DNA from: WTFY01 sp965205685
GTDB taxonomy: Bacteria > Pseudomonadota > Gammaproteobacteria > UBA4575
Assembly (NCBI GenBank): GCA_965205685.1
Contig: OZ242174.1
Span: 682,001-746,000 of the forward strand
DNA: 64,000 bases
Direction of reading: 5' to 3'
The notes beneath the pieces are model-generated. The model was given only the letters and a program-made list of their open reading frames with translations. It was not told where the DNA came from and searched no databases. A program made the position numbers and the translations under genes. This document shows positions 9,701 to 16,669 of the stretch, one piece after another (within the stretch, counting starts at the first letter, position 1; each line of letters starts with the position of its first letter).

Positions 9701-9816
9701 GTCTTCAACAAGTAGGGTTATCGAAACGAATACGGAGACTTCTTGATGGGGAAGGGGTTCTTGGACAGATTGACAAATTCACGAGTCAGATTCTCCCTAA
9801 CCATGCCTCGGCATAG
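6754..9816 (+). CDS. Single-polypeptide restriction-modification enzyme (type IIG/Eco57I-like)
   Basis: The 1020-residue protein combines a nuclease-like N-terminus with an adenine methyltransferase. GPAD (57-60) followed by VIETK (69-73) fits a PD-(D/E)XK active site. A helical linker leads to FGEYYTPDWLAELL (320-333, motif X), then VLDPTCGSGTF (365-375, SAM motif I) and NPPW (563-566, catalytic motif IV, N6-adenine type). The last 400 residues would be the target-recognition domain. The expected role is cutting unmodified foreign DNA and methylating self DNA at one asymmetric site. BREX PglX and DISARM methylases have a similar methylase core, but none of their partner genes is present, so a stand-alone enzyme is favoured. 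The GTG start is the only one fitting; the ATG two bases earlier runs into a stop at once. Confidence 0.82.
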   Translation: MKKSSYSEKLDSSASIAAKRLIHGRRSRPEDNIRQDLGRLLDAIGIENLITYATQDGPADLYLPRRRTVIETKKVGDADEPEKPQARENNESPREQLERYIRSEMSRELGFLDLEGLDERPWIGVVTDGCAWHAWRYAHEPGSIGQEIFTGFKPTTEDDLIAKLRQLLSDEPLGKPWIPDQPAGIFEPYREHLSQIRSTLTGAREQRTQTKQKLWLDVLRTSSMAPDNQHRIERLFVAHSFLITLARGVVHTLANPSIDPDPMHILREGFVAWIIDSTEGRHWAKKILEKVHSYEWRRRSGDVLRSVYEAFIEADDRKIFGEYYTPDWLAELLVEEVCDEEWCNEAASEALVAEQGGEALSGRGVLDPTCGSGTFLYHAAKRILRCQVMREKTLSPVSKAGAVARLVCGLDIHPVAVEIARATVLRALPASPPDHDGAVRVYQGDSLMAQPQSENALFTHTEDTLRFETPQGSEFYLPRSFAQHRQFGTNLRRLVEAANSKRSVPSDIVATIPSDDKATLEASRDQIEKIIDSEGNSVWAWYIANITAPMRLEERKVDRIVANPPWVTMAEIQVKERKATLEAFSKQMKLWDGGKYAPHHDIAQLFVKRCRQRYLVNPDTNPAAWLVKKAVLTGGHWAKFREWHESVGAQTLDLEKVRPFGGGDARRCCVLFDIRKCKSFKVGKAKRLIALPKGKLESQMSLPEAILRLGIQRAPKKLPRVKSKYIDAEFRQGASIVPAVLTKVQFNQAVMATTKSEDDVEVSTIRSTKKRWEKVQPLMGRVPRRWVRMLFTSNDLLAFWVRTGTQHAIVPVGEQGMLEKDPRQTNTLWAECERLYEEHRSQGGNNPKTLRARIDYGSNLSRQLPVALDKKRLTVLYPKSSDIMRAARVARQHEIINDTLYYWKAGSEDEAAYLVALLNAPALGQAFLDARQSGRDFHTHFWNKVPIPLFDKKNKNHLALAKLTTKAEQIIEPWMADSANTKSLQQVGLSKRIRRLLDGEGVLGQIDKFTSQILPNHASA

Positions 9817-9853
9817 GACAGAAAGGTTTTTCAAGTGTACATTCCATCCTAAG

Positions 9854-10006
9854 TTATCGGAAAACCGCATACTGATCCTCTGCTTCATTCCCGCATAGCT
9901 TAGGGTGTACCTTTAATGGGCCATATATCGGCAACATCTCCAAACCAGATGGTGTCGTGAGGCCGATCTTGTAAAGCGGCTGTGGAATTTTCAGTGTCTG
10001 TTGCAT
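9854..10006 (-). CDS. Possible 50-residue protein, unknown
   Basis: A short reading frame with ATG at 10006 encodes 50 residues beginning MQQTLKIPQPLYKIGL. It lies behind the ankyrin gene on the same strand, in the otherwise empty gap 9817-10055. A GAGAAG stretch upstream is a mediocre ribosome-binding site. I do not recognise it; it may be a gene remnant or chance. Nothing else was seen in this gap. Confidence 0.25.
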   Translation of the reverse strand: MQQTLKIPQPLYKIGLTTPSGLEMLPIYGPLKVHPKLCGNEAEDQYAVFR

Positions 10007-10055
10007 GAGGAAAAACTTCTCACTAGGCCAAAGTTTTTTATTGCCCTTTGTTTTG

Positions 10056-10436
10056 TTATTTCAATTTTGTCGAATTGCAATGCTTTCGGAATAGACTCCC
10101 CAGCCAACTCTGTCGTTTTCCGCCTGCCGCTTGTAACATCTCGATGACGAGACGATCATTGCGCCCACTATTTGCAGCGTTTAAAGGTGTCCATCCCTTG
10201 TTATCCCGTGCATTTGGATCTGCTCCGGCAGCGAGCAGTACATGGACATTTTCAGCGTAGCCATAGAAGGCCGCATGATGCAACGGGGTTCGTCCTCGGT
10301 TATCTTTGACATTCGGGTTTGCACCTTTGGACAGAAGGTCATTGAGGCTATCATGCCCCATGTATAAGGCTGCACGGTGTAATGGAGCAGAGCTCAAGTA
10401 CAATTCACGTGATTTGTTCAAATCTACCTCCTCCAT
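10056..10436 (-). CDS. Small ankyrin-repeat protein
   Basis: The 126 residues contain about three ankyrin repeats: SAPLHRAALYMGHDSLNDLL, then RTPLHHAAFYGYAENVHVLL, then GWTPLNAANSGRNDRLVIEML, joined by the typical turns GANPNVKDNRG and GADPNARDNKG. Such proteins act by protein-protein binding and carry no enzyme activity by themselves. No signal peptide is visible, so it is probably cytoplasmic. It is transcribed divergently from the HEPN-like gene with only 40 bases between the chosen start codons, which suggests joint control and possibly an interacting pair (inference). The basic C-terminus (SLFRKHCNSTKLK) is not ankyrin. AT-rich island composition. Confidence 0.8.
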   Translation of the reverse strand: MEEVDLNKSRELYLSSAPLHRAALYMGHDSLNDLLSKGANPNVKDNRGRTPLHHAAFYGYAENVHVLLAAGADPNARDNKGWTPLNAANSGRNDRLVIEMLQAAGGKRQSWLGSLFRKHCNSTKLK

Positions 10437-10476
10437 GATGTTTCAATCTATTGGAATGCAAAGTAAGGGATTATTC

Positions 10477-11292
10477 ATGTATAGAGAACCACTATGGCTA
10501 GCTACATTTTTGGAAAGTGCCTTGGAAAAAGAAAAGGAGAAATACGTTAAGTGCCCAGTAATGCCGGATAGGATTCCAGATTATATAGCTGCACAAGGTT
10601 GGGGGTTTGTTGTTACTGGGTACTTTCTTGTTGAGCAATCATTTAAAGGAATTTTACATACTCAAGGAGAAGCTAAAGTACCTTCTATACATTCACTGAC
10701 GAGCTTATTTACAAAACTGAGTGACGATAATAAATCAACTCTTCGTGAATACTATATAGATTTTAAACATACTTCAGGAAATGCCATGAAGGCATTTCCA
10801 ATTGATTCCCTTGATGATTTTCTCGTAAGGCTTGATGGGCGTGAGAATAGACAAGGTACAGACAAGATCGGCTCAATTGACTGGCGGTACTTTTTGATTG
10901 AGGAAAACAACAGTCAAAATTTACCTTTAGTTAGTGTTGATTATCTGCATGAAATTGCATATGGATGTATACGGATAATTGAATATGAAGCATTATCTGT
11001 TCAGTGCGACCCAACTAAGCACACTCACTCTAACCGTATGCGATCGGAGCGTCTGAAAAAGTATTCGAATTGGTTAGATGTAAGAAGTAATTCTGGTGGA
11101 TGGGATTCGTCCGATGAAAGAGTTGAAATATTATATGGGCCGGATGGCCTTGGAAATTATGACTTGTATCATTTTAAAAACGGCAGTGTAAGCTTTTGTA
11201 TCTCTAAAAAGACAAAATATCCCGATATTCGTGTTGATGACAAAAGAGATGAAATTCAACCTTTGATGTCGAGAAAGGATTTAGAAATATAG
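10477..11292 (+). CDS. Unknown protein with a HEPN-like helical N-terminal part
   Basis: Not assigned to a family with certainty. The start at 10477 is chosen because AAGGGA stands 6 bases upstream; ATGs at 10435, 10438 and 10456 are in frame but lack a good site, and the frame extends farther back over the ankyrin gene. The protein is then 271 residues. The segment YFLVEQSFKGILH followed by HSLTSLFTKL resembles the helix pair of HEPN domains (the E-x-x-x-K-x-L-L...H-D/S-L pattern), which occur in RNases of toxin-antitoxin and abortive-infection systems. The canonical R-x4-6-H RNase motif is not clearly present, so catalytic activity is doubtful. The C-terminal 80 residues look beta-rich. It is divergent from the ankyrin gene. 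AT-rich composition and lack of relatives I know suggest transfer. Confidence 0.6.
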   Translation: MYREPLWLATFLESALEKEKEKYVKCPVMPDRIPDYIAAQGWGFVVTGYFLVEQSFKGILHTQGEAKVPSIHSLTSLFTKLSDDNKSTLREYYIDFKHTSGNAMKAFPIDSLDDFLVRLDGRENRQGTDKIGSIDWRYFLIEENNSQNLPLVSVDYLHEIAYGCIRIIEYEALSVQCDPTKHTHSNRMRSERLKKYSNWLDVRSNSGGWDSSDERVEILYGPDGLGNYDLYHFKNGSVSFCISKKTKYPDIRVDDKRDEIQPLMSRKDLEI

Positions 11293-11454
11293 GGATATAT
11301 CATTATTGAGCATTCATTTATCCTGCTCCCTAAACTTAATCTAGCTTGCAGGCGCTCATAGGAAATTCGGTCTTCCAAAATCGGTTCAAGCATTAGAGAC
11401 ATTGTCCGATTACATATTTATAGGCTGAACTACATCCGAGTCGGGGGAAACAAC

Positions 11455-12378
11455 ATGCCAATATTCAAGATCGTCAAGGATACGTTATTCACAGTTGATC
11501 AGACAAACTTCACTACTGAAAAAGCACTTCAGAGACTGATTGAAGATAACCTTGAAGCTGTTTTCGGATGTCGTTTTGTTGCGACTGAGTTCCCAACAGG
11601 TGAACAGCATGCGGGAAGGATCGACACGCTAGCTCTTTCAGAAGATCACAATCCCGTCATCATTGAATATAAAAAAGTCGAATCCTCAGACTTGATTAAT
11701 CAGAGTTTGTTTTATCTGGCCTGGATTCAAGATCATCAAGGAGATTTTGAAATTGCAGCCCAGAAAGCTTTGGGGACAGGGGTTGAGGTGGACTGGTCGG
11801 ACATTCGAGTGATCTGTCTTGCTCCAAACTACAAAAAATATGATCTGCATGCTGTCCAGGTCATGGGAGCGAATCTTGAGCTTTGGGCTTATCGCCTTTT
11901 CAAGAACGATTCACTCTATCTTGAAGAGGTCTTCCGAAAAACTACGACGACTTCTCAACCCCGTACTTTAGGCGAGTTGACAGCTGGCCAGAAAGCAGCC
12001 TTATCCCGCAAGACGGGTTCTTATACTGTAGAGCAACACTTTGCCAACAAGCCAGATTCGATTGCAGATTTAGCAAAGTCCATCCGGGAATTCACCCTTG
12101 AACTCGATCCCTCGATAGAGGAAGCCCCAAAGAAAAAATACATTGCTTACAAAACCTCTCAAAACATCATCTGTATGAAGATTCAGAGAGGTAAGGTGGT
12201 GCTCTATGTCAAGCTTAAGCCACAAGAAGTCGATGTGCCGCAGGAACTTAATCCTAGAGATATGACAAACACCGGTCACTATGGAACTGGTGATTTGGAA
12301 TTGTCGGTCAAAACTGAAAATGATCTGGAGCTAGTCAAGCCATTACTTGAACTGGCCTATCAGAAAATTGGGGGATGA
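11455..12378 (+). CDS. PD-(D/E)XK nuclease-like protein with DUF5655 domain
   Basis: The 307-residue protein has an N-terminal nuclease-like fold: GRIDTLAL (D57) followed by VIIEYKK (E71, K73), the D...E-x-K signature of the PD-(D/E)XK superfamily. Residues about 190-305 (from KPDSIADL through YIAYKTSQNIICMK to ELAYQKIGG) match the DUF5655 domain often found at the end of such proteins. Both parts are common in accessory regions beside restriction systems; the substrate is unknown. The ATG follows GGGGGAA at good spacing. It sits alone with gaps of 162 and 308 bases on its sides, so it is probably transcribed separately. A DNA-cleaving role is inferred from the motif only. Confidence 0.78.
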   Translation: MPIFKIVKDTLFTVDQTNFTTEKALQRLIEDNLEAVFGCRFVATEFPTGEQHAGRIDTLALSEDHNPVIIEYKKVESSDLINQSLFYLAWIQDHQGDFEIAAQKALGTGVEVDWSDIRVICLAPNYKKYDLHAVQVMGANLELWAYRLFKNDSLYLEEVFRKTTTTSQPRTLGELTAGQKAALSRKTGSYTVEQHFANKPDSIADLAKSIREFTLELDPSIEEAPKKKYIAYKTSQNIICMKIQRGKVVLYVKLKPQEVDVPQELNPRDMTNTGHYGTGDLELSVKTENDLELVKPLLELAYQKIGG

Positions 12379-12686
12379 AGTAGAGTCCTCAACTTGAGAA
12401 TGGCGCTTGATCAAGGGTTTTTCAGGATGTTAGGCCATGCTGTTGGGCGAGTTTGGTTCGATGGGAACATGAAGTTGATCAAGACCGCACTGGTACTTCA
12501 CCACACACGCCATATCAGGTTTGACAGCTTATGATATCCATGTCCCTAGTCTCCGAGTCCAAAGGTGGATATCAGAAGCCCCTAATAAAGAAGCTGGGTC
12601 AAAAGTGGAGGCTGATTAGGAAACGTTCGGTACACGGATGTTGCTGTACAGTCCCCCAATTATTGAACACACATCCATAGAAAATA
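12379..12686. other. 308-base gap without a recognised gene
   Basis: Only short frames occur here; the longest plausible one (ATG at 12427) has about 35 codons and resembles nothing known to me. An 8-base inverted repeat GATATCCA/TGGATATC (12533-12540 and 12566-12573, 25-base loop) is present and of unknown meaning. The upstream region of the KAP gene must lie here, but I found no convincing promoter boxes. Confidence 0.5.
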
Positions 12687-14873
12687 ATGCCAGCATCACT
12701 TCCTCCTGATAATCCGATCTCATCTTCCGAAGATGATGTTTTAAACTGGGAGTCCACCGCGACTACCTTTGTCCGCCATGCTCTGGAGCTTGATTCAACT
12801 CATGGGCTCGTTGTTGGGGTATTCGGATCTTGGGGGTCTGGGAAGACCTCATTTATTAATTTAGCACGCCCAGAATTCGAGAAGGCAAAAGTCCCAGTAC
12901 TCGACTTCAATCCCTGGTTATTCAGTGGAACCAATGAACTCGTGCATAGATTTTTTGTGGAACTTTCCGCCAAAATGCGAAAGATGGAAAAAACTTCAGG
13001 TCTTAAAAAAATCGGGAGTTATTTCCGGAAATATGGGGATGTTCTCTCTCCAGGAATTATGGGCATCTCAACGCTTGCGGGTAGCCCCCATGTGGGCATG
13101 ACATTTGCCGGTATACTGGTATTACTTCTTAAAAAGGCAAAAACACCAGCTAGCGCAATTGCCGTACGTAACAAACTGACCCAAGCCCTTAAAAAGCACG
13201 GCAAGCCAATCATTGTAGTACTAGATGATGTTGACCGGCTACCAAACAATGAGATCCTAGAACTCTTCAAGCTGGTGCGTCTAACAGCCGGTTTTCCAAA
13301 CCTTGTCTACATCGTGGCCTGTGACAGGGTTTATGTAGAAGCAGCATTCAAAGAGGTTATGCCTGATATGCCTGCGGCCCAAGGCAGCTACCTCGAAAAG
13401 ATCTTTCAGTGGTCCATCAATATACCGGTTGCACCTCACGAACAGCTCAGAAGAGAACTTCGTGGCGGTATAGAAAAAGCTTTAGGAAGTATTAGCCCAC
13501 CTTTCGCTCAAAGCGACTGGCCTGATATTGAAGCTGAGATCATCCGGCCTCTTGTGCGAAACATAAGAGATGTTCGCCGATACAGCATGGCTGTTCGCGG
13601 GGCAGTTGACAGCTTCGACAAAATGGTTGCACTCGTCGACGTCCTTGCGCTTGAAGCCATTCGTTTGTTCATGCCGGGCGTCTTCGACAAATTGTCACAC
13701 CTAGTTGAAGATCTTTGTGCATTGCCCGACTGGGAAGCCAACCAGCGGAGAGCGGAGGATATCGTACTAGAGCAGATGGGCGATTCCGAGACACTTAAAG
13801 AGGCCACTAGGATGCGCCTTAAGGGACTTGTCGAAGACGCCAACTCGGAACATCAAAGTATTGTGCGTGCATTGATCCACCGCCTTTTTGCAGGCGGGCG
13901 AGACCAGCACGAAGAGGAAGATCCCGAATGGTCTTCCCGGCAACTACGGAATAACCGCGTCGTTCATAGCAGTATTTTCAGGTTATATTTGACACGCGTT
14001 GCAGACAGCGATCTGACCGCCGCCAACCACGCGAAGGACGCATTCGACTGTCTACATGATCGGAAGGCCTTGTTTGAATCTATGCGTCTGCATAAACATG
14101 ATACTGGAACTTGGCCGAAAATCATCCTTTCCCTGTGGGGCATGTTCAGGAACGAATTTGTTCGCGAACATGCCGAGTCAGGACTAATCGTATTTTGGAA
14201 TATGCTCTCTGATATGCCTGAAAGCAATTCCGTATCCGTAGACGAGCCACTCCAATCTATACAAATAATATCGGAATCTCTTCTGGAAACTCTGGTTAGG
14301 ACTGATGATATCTTCGACCTAATCAAAAATGTATTTCAGCAGCTCCAATCACTTTCTTCGGGAGTAGCTTTGATCAAGCAGATTGAAAGATTAAACAAGA
14401 GAAAAAGTTCGTTCCTATCGGATACTGATTTCAGCACCCTCAAGAGATTGCTAAACAACCGAATTCGGTCGGTCCACGCGGACGATCTTATAAAAGAACG
14501 GCATCCAGCTCAGGTTCTGTTGTTTTCCATGCAGTGCTCGGATTCTCCGGAAGCCCCCTACATTAACCATGATTCTCCGAAATTGACTTTCTTACTATTA
14601 TGGGATTGCCGGACAGAAGGCAGCACTGGTGAACTCGGAAGCCGGTCAGTTGAAACTAGGCAAAGCATTCATTTGGACACCTTGATCTCAATTCATGGCA
14701 GTGAGGATATGTTGAAAATAAGGATCGAAAGTCTTGATCAGAATTTCCACTCGATTGAACCGTGGATCATTTCTGAATTGGGCATTCAATCCTCAGAGGC
14801 CAGATCGTTGCTGCAGTTAGCAAAAGACAAATTGTTTTATTTAGGGCACCCTCAGAAATTGACGATCCCTTGA
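12687..14873 (+). CDS. KAP-family P-loop NTPase
   Basis: The 728-residue protein has Walker A GSWGSGKT (47-54), the KAP-typical DFNPWLFS (73-80) and Walker B IIVVLDDVDR (175-184). Between them lies a hydrophobic stretch (about 121-148, GIMGISTLAG to GILVLLL), the membrane insertion typical of KAP NTPases, so the protein is probably anchored in the inner membrane with the NTPase in the cytoplasm. The C-terminal 400 residues are mostly helical and not recognised. KAP NTPases are often found in phage-defence and plasmid regions, sometimes as effectors acting at the membrane; the trigger is not visible here. No partner gene overlaps it. Composition is intermediate between the AT-rich island genes and the core. 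It is the last gene before GC-rich core-like sequence resumes. Confidence 0.85.
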   Translation: MPASLPPDNPISSSEDDVLNWESTATTFVRHALELDSTHGLVVGVFGSWGSGKTSFINLARPEFEKAKVPVLDFNPWLFSGTNELVHRFFVELSAKMRKMEKTSGLKKIGSYFRKYGDVLSPGIMGISTLAGSPHVGMTFAGILVLLLKKAKTPASAIAVRNKLTQALKKHGKPIIVVLDDVDRLPNNEILELFKLVRLTAGFPNLVYIVACDRVYVEAAFKEVMPDMPAAQGSYLEKIFQWSINIPVAPHEQLRRELRGGIEKALGSISPPFAQSDWPDIEAEIIRPLVRNIRDVRRYSMAVRGAVDSFDKMVALVDVLALEAIRLFMPGVFDKLSHLVEDLCALPDWEANQRRAEDIVLEQMGDSETLKEATRMRLKGLVEDANSEHQSIVRALIHRLFAGGRDQHEEEDPEWSSRQLRNNRVVHSSIFRLYLTRVADSDLTAANHAKDAFDCLHDRKALFESMRLHKHDTGTWPKIILSLWGMFRNEFVREHAESGLIVFWNMLSDMPESNSVSVDEPLQSIQIISESLLETLVRTDDIFDLIKNVFQQLQSLSSGVALIKQIERLNKRKSSFLSDTDFSTLKRLLNNRIRSVHADDLIKERHPAQVLLFSMQCSDSPEAPYINHDSPKLTFLLLWDCRTEGSTGELGSRSVETRQSIHLDTLISIHGSEDMLKIRIESLDQNFHSIEPWIISELGIQSSEARSLLQLAKDKLFYLGHPQKLTIP

Positions 14874-15070
14874 AATCATAGATTCAGGCCTTGTTCACAT
14901 CCCAGCTTCACAGGTATCGTCAGTGATCCAAACAAATGGGAATTATGCACGCTAGTTGCTAGAGACTAAGATTTACTTAGCTTTTTTCTATTTTTCAGAA
15001 TTTTGCAGTAATCTTCCCTAAAATTACTGTCCATATATCGTCACAACGAATCTTCCATGCTAGTGCGATC

Positions 15071-15589
15071 ATGAATATCGAATTGTGGACGGGAGACATC
15101 ACAAGACTTCAGATAGACGCCATCGTCAACGCTGCCAATGAACGTCTTCTCGGAGGTGGTGGTGTCGACGGTGCTATACACCGGGCTGCTGGCCCCGGCC
15201 TGCTGGAGGAATGTCGCGCCATCGGCGGCTGTCCCACCGGAGAAGTTGTGATAACCGGGGGGCACCAGTTGCCTGCGAAGTATGTCATTCACACCGTGGG
15301 GCCTGTCTGGCACGGTGGTTCTCGAAATGAGCCTGCGTTGCTACGGGCCTGCTACCGCAACTGCATGGCTCTGGCAGAAAGCCGGGAACTCGAAAACATC
15401 GCCTTTCCTGCAATCAGCACGGGGGTGTACGGGTATCCTCTGCGCGAGGCTGCCGAAATCGCAATCTCCGAAGTTCGCGCTTACTCCACCAAAGCCGTGC
15501 GTCAGGTCGTGTACGCCTGTTTCGACGAAGCCACCACCGCAGTGTATGCCGAGGTGCTCGGGGCAGAAACACGTCAGCAGAAGGGCTGA
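15071..15589 (+). CDS. Macro-domain protein, probable O-acetyl-ADP-ribose deacetylase
   Basis: The 172 residues form a single macro domain of the YmdB/MacroD type: GDITRLQIDAIVNAANERLL (8-27) with the NAAN motif that contacts ADP-ribose, the glycine-rich loop GGGGVDGAIHRAAG (28-41), HTVGPVW around residue 76, and AISTGVYGYP near residue 116. These are the key features of enzymes that hydrolyse O-acetyl-ADP-ribose or remove ADP-ribose from proteins in the cytoplasm. It stands alone ahead of the BASS transporter gene (21-base gap), which may be cotranscribed. It is GC-rich like the core, so it probably lies just outside the island. Confidence 0.88.
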   Translation: MNIELWTGDITRLQIDAIVNAANERLLGGGGVDGAIHRAAGPGLLEECRAIGGCPTGEVVITGGHQLPAKYVIHTVGPVWHGGSRNEPALLRACYRNCMALAESRELENIAFPAISTGVYGYPLREAAEIAISEVRAYSTKAVRQVVYACFDEATTAVYAEVLGAETRQQKG

Positions 15590-15610
15590 CACAGAAGGTC
15601 AAGAGAAGCC

Positions 15611-16474
15611 ATGGGATTTGTGACGGATGTTGTTCTGCCTCTGGCACTTGCCTTCATCATGTTGGCACTTGGGCTCGGACTTACCTTTGATGATTTTGTC
15701 CGGGTGGTGCGTCGCCCACGCGATTTCGCGGTTGGCGCAGTATCACAGATCCTCGTGCTGCCGATGGTTGCTTTCCTGTTGGCCAGCCTTTGGCCAATGG
15801 CACCTGAACTTGCTCTCGGCCTGATGATCATTGCTGCAGCCCCGGGTGGTGTGACCTCCAATCTCCTGACCGCATTCGCACGAGGCGATGTCGCGCTGTC
15901 GATCTCGCTGACCGCGGTGATTAGTTTGTTGAGCGTACTTACGATCCCGCTGGTGGTCGTCTTCGCCTATGGGCACTTCATCGGCGAGCAGGCGGTACAG
16001 GACATCACCGTCGCTGACACTGCAATCAGTGTTTTTTTGATTGTCACCATTCCGGTGCTGGTCGGCCTGCTTGTCCGACGTTTTGCGGAGAACTTTGCAT
16101 TGCGGGTCGAGCCGTCGGCGCGAGCCGTGTCCGCCGTGCTGTTCGTGCTGGTGCTTGCAGGAGCCATCTATCAGGAGCGTAATAACCTGGCCTCCTACTA
16201 TGCCCAGGCCGGACTGGCCACGTTTGCACTGAACCTGACGATGATGGTGCTTGCTTACTTGCTGGCACGGTGGTTTGCTACGGGGGCGAAACAGCGAACT
16301 GCAATTGCGATGGAGTGCGGACTGCAGAACGGAACGCTTGCGATCGCGATTGCGGTGCTTTTGTTCGGTGGTGGGCTCGCGACAGTGCCCGCGACAACCT
16401 ACAGCCTGACCATGTTCGTGACCGCACTGATCTATGTCGCGCTGTTGCGGCGCAGGCAAGGCACGACCTCTTGA
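15611..16474 (+). CDS. BASS-family (bile acid:sodium symporter-like) membrane transporter
   Basis: The 287-residue protein is almost entirely hydrophobic, with about nine to ten predicted transmembrane helices. It has the family pattern APGGVTSNLLTAFARGDVALSISLT around residues 77-101 and the C-terminal ECGLQNGTLAIAIA, both near the sodium/substrate site of BASS proteins. Bacterial members import organic anions with sodium; the substrate cannot be told from sequence. The ATG at 15611 follows GGTCAAGAGAAGCC. The gene may be cotranscribed with the upstream macro-domain gene and is followed by a 195-base gap before thrS. Confidence 0.85.
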   Translation: MGFVTDVVLPLALAFIMLALGLGLTFDDFVRVVRRPRDFAVGAVSQILVLPMVAFLLASLWPMAPELALGLMIIAAAPGGVTSNLLTAFARGDVALSISLTAVISLLSVLTIPLVVVFAYGHFIGEQAVQDITVADTAISVFLIVTIPVLVGLLVRRFAENFALRVEPSARAVSAVLFVLVLAGAIYQERNNLASYYAQAGLATFALNLTMMVLAYLLARWFATGAKQRTAIAMECGLQNGTLAIAIAVLLFGGGLATVPATTYSLTMFVTALIYVALLRRRQGTTS

Positions 16475-16669
16475 TATACGCATCGATTCACCAACACGTG
16501 ATTTTCCGGCGGTTGTGGTTCCCTTCACATGCCACAATGTGTACCCTATGCGCTCGGAGTATCTTGTGGTTCGCATGGCAGAATGCGTGGGGACAACACC
16601 TGATCCGGACTGAAAGATACATTTTGGAAACATGTGGCCCCTGGTATCGGTCACCACTGGAGAACCTGC

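Noticed and set aside
12533..12573. Inverted repeat GATATCCA/TGGATATC with a 25-base loop
   Set aside because: Too short and too far apart to call an insertion-sequence end or terminator; no T tract and no flanking target duplication.
6330..15070. Second copy of the tRNA-Val 3' end as right attachment site
   Set aside because: I looked at the gaps after each island gene and found no repeat of the T-arm/acceptor sequence; the right border must be inferred from composition only.
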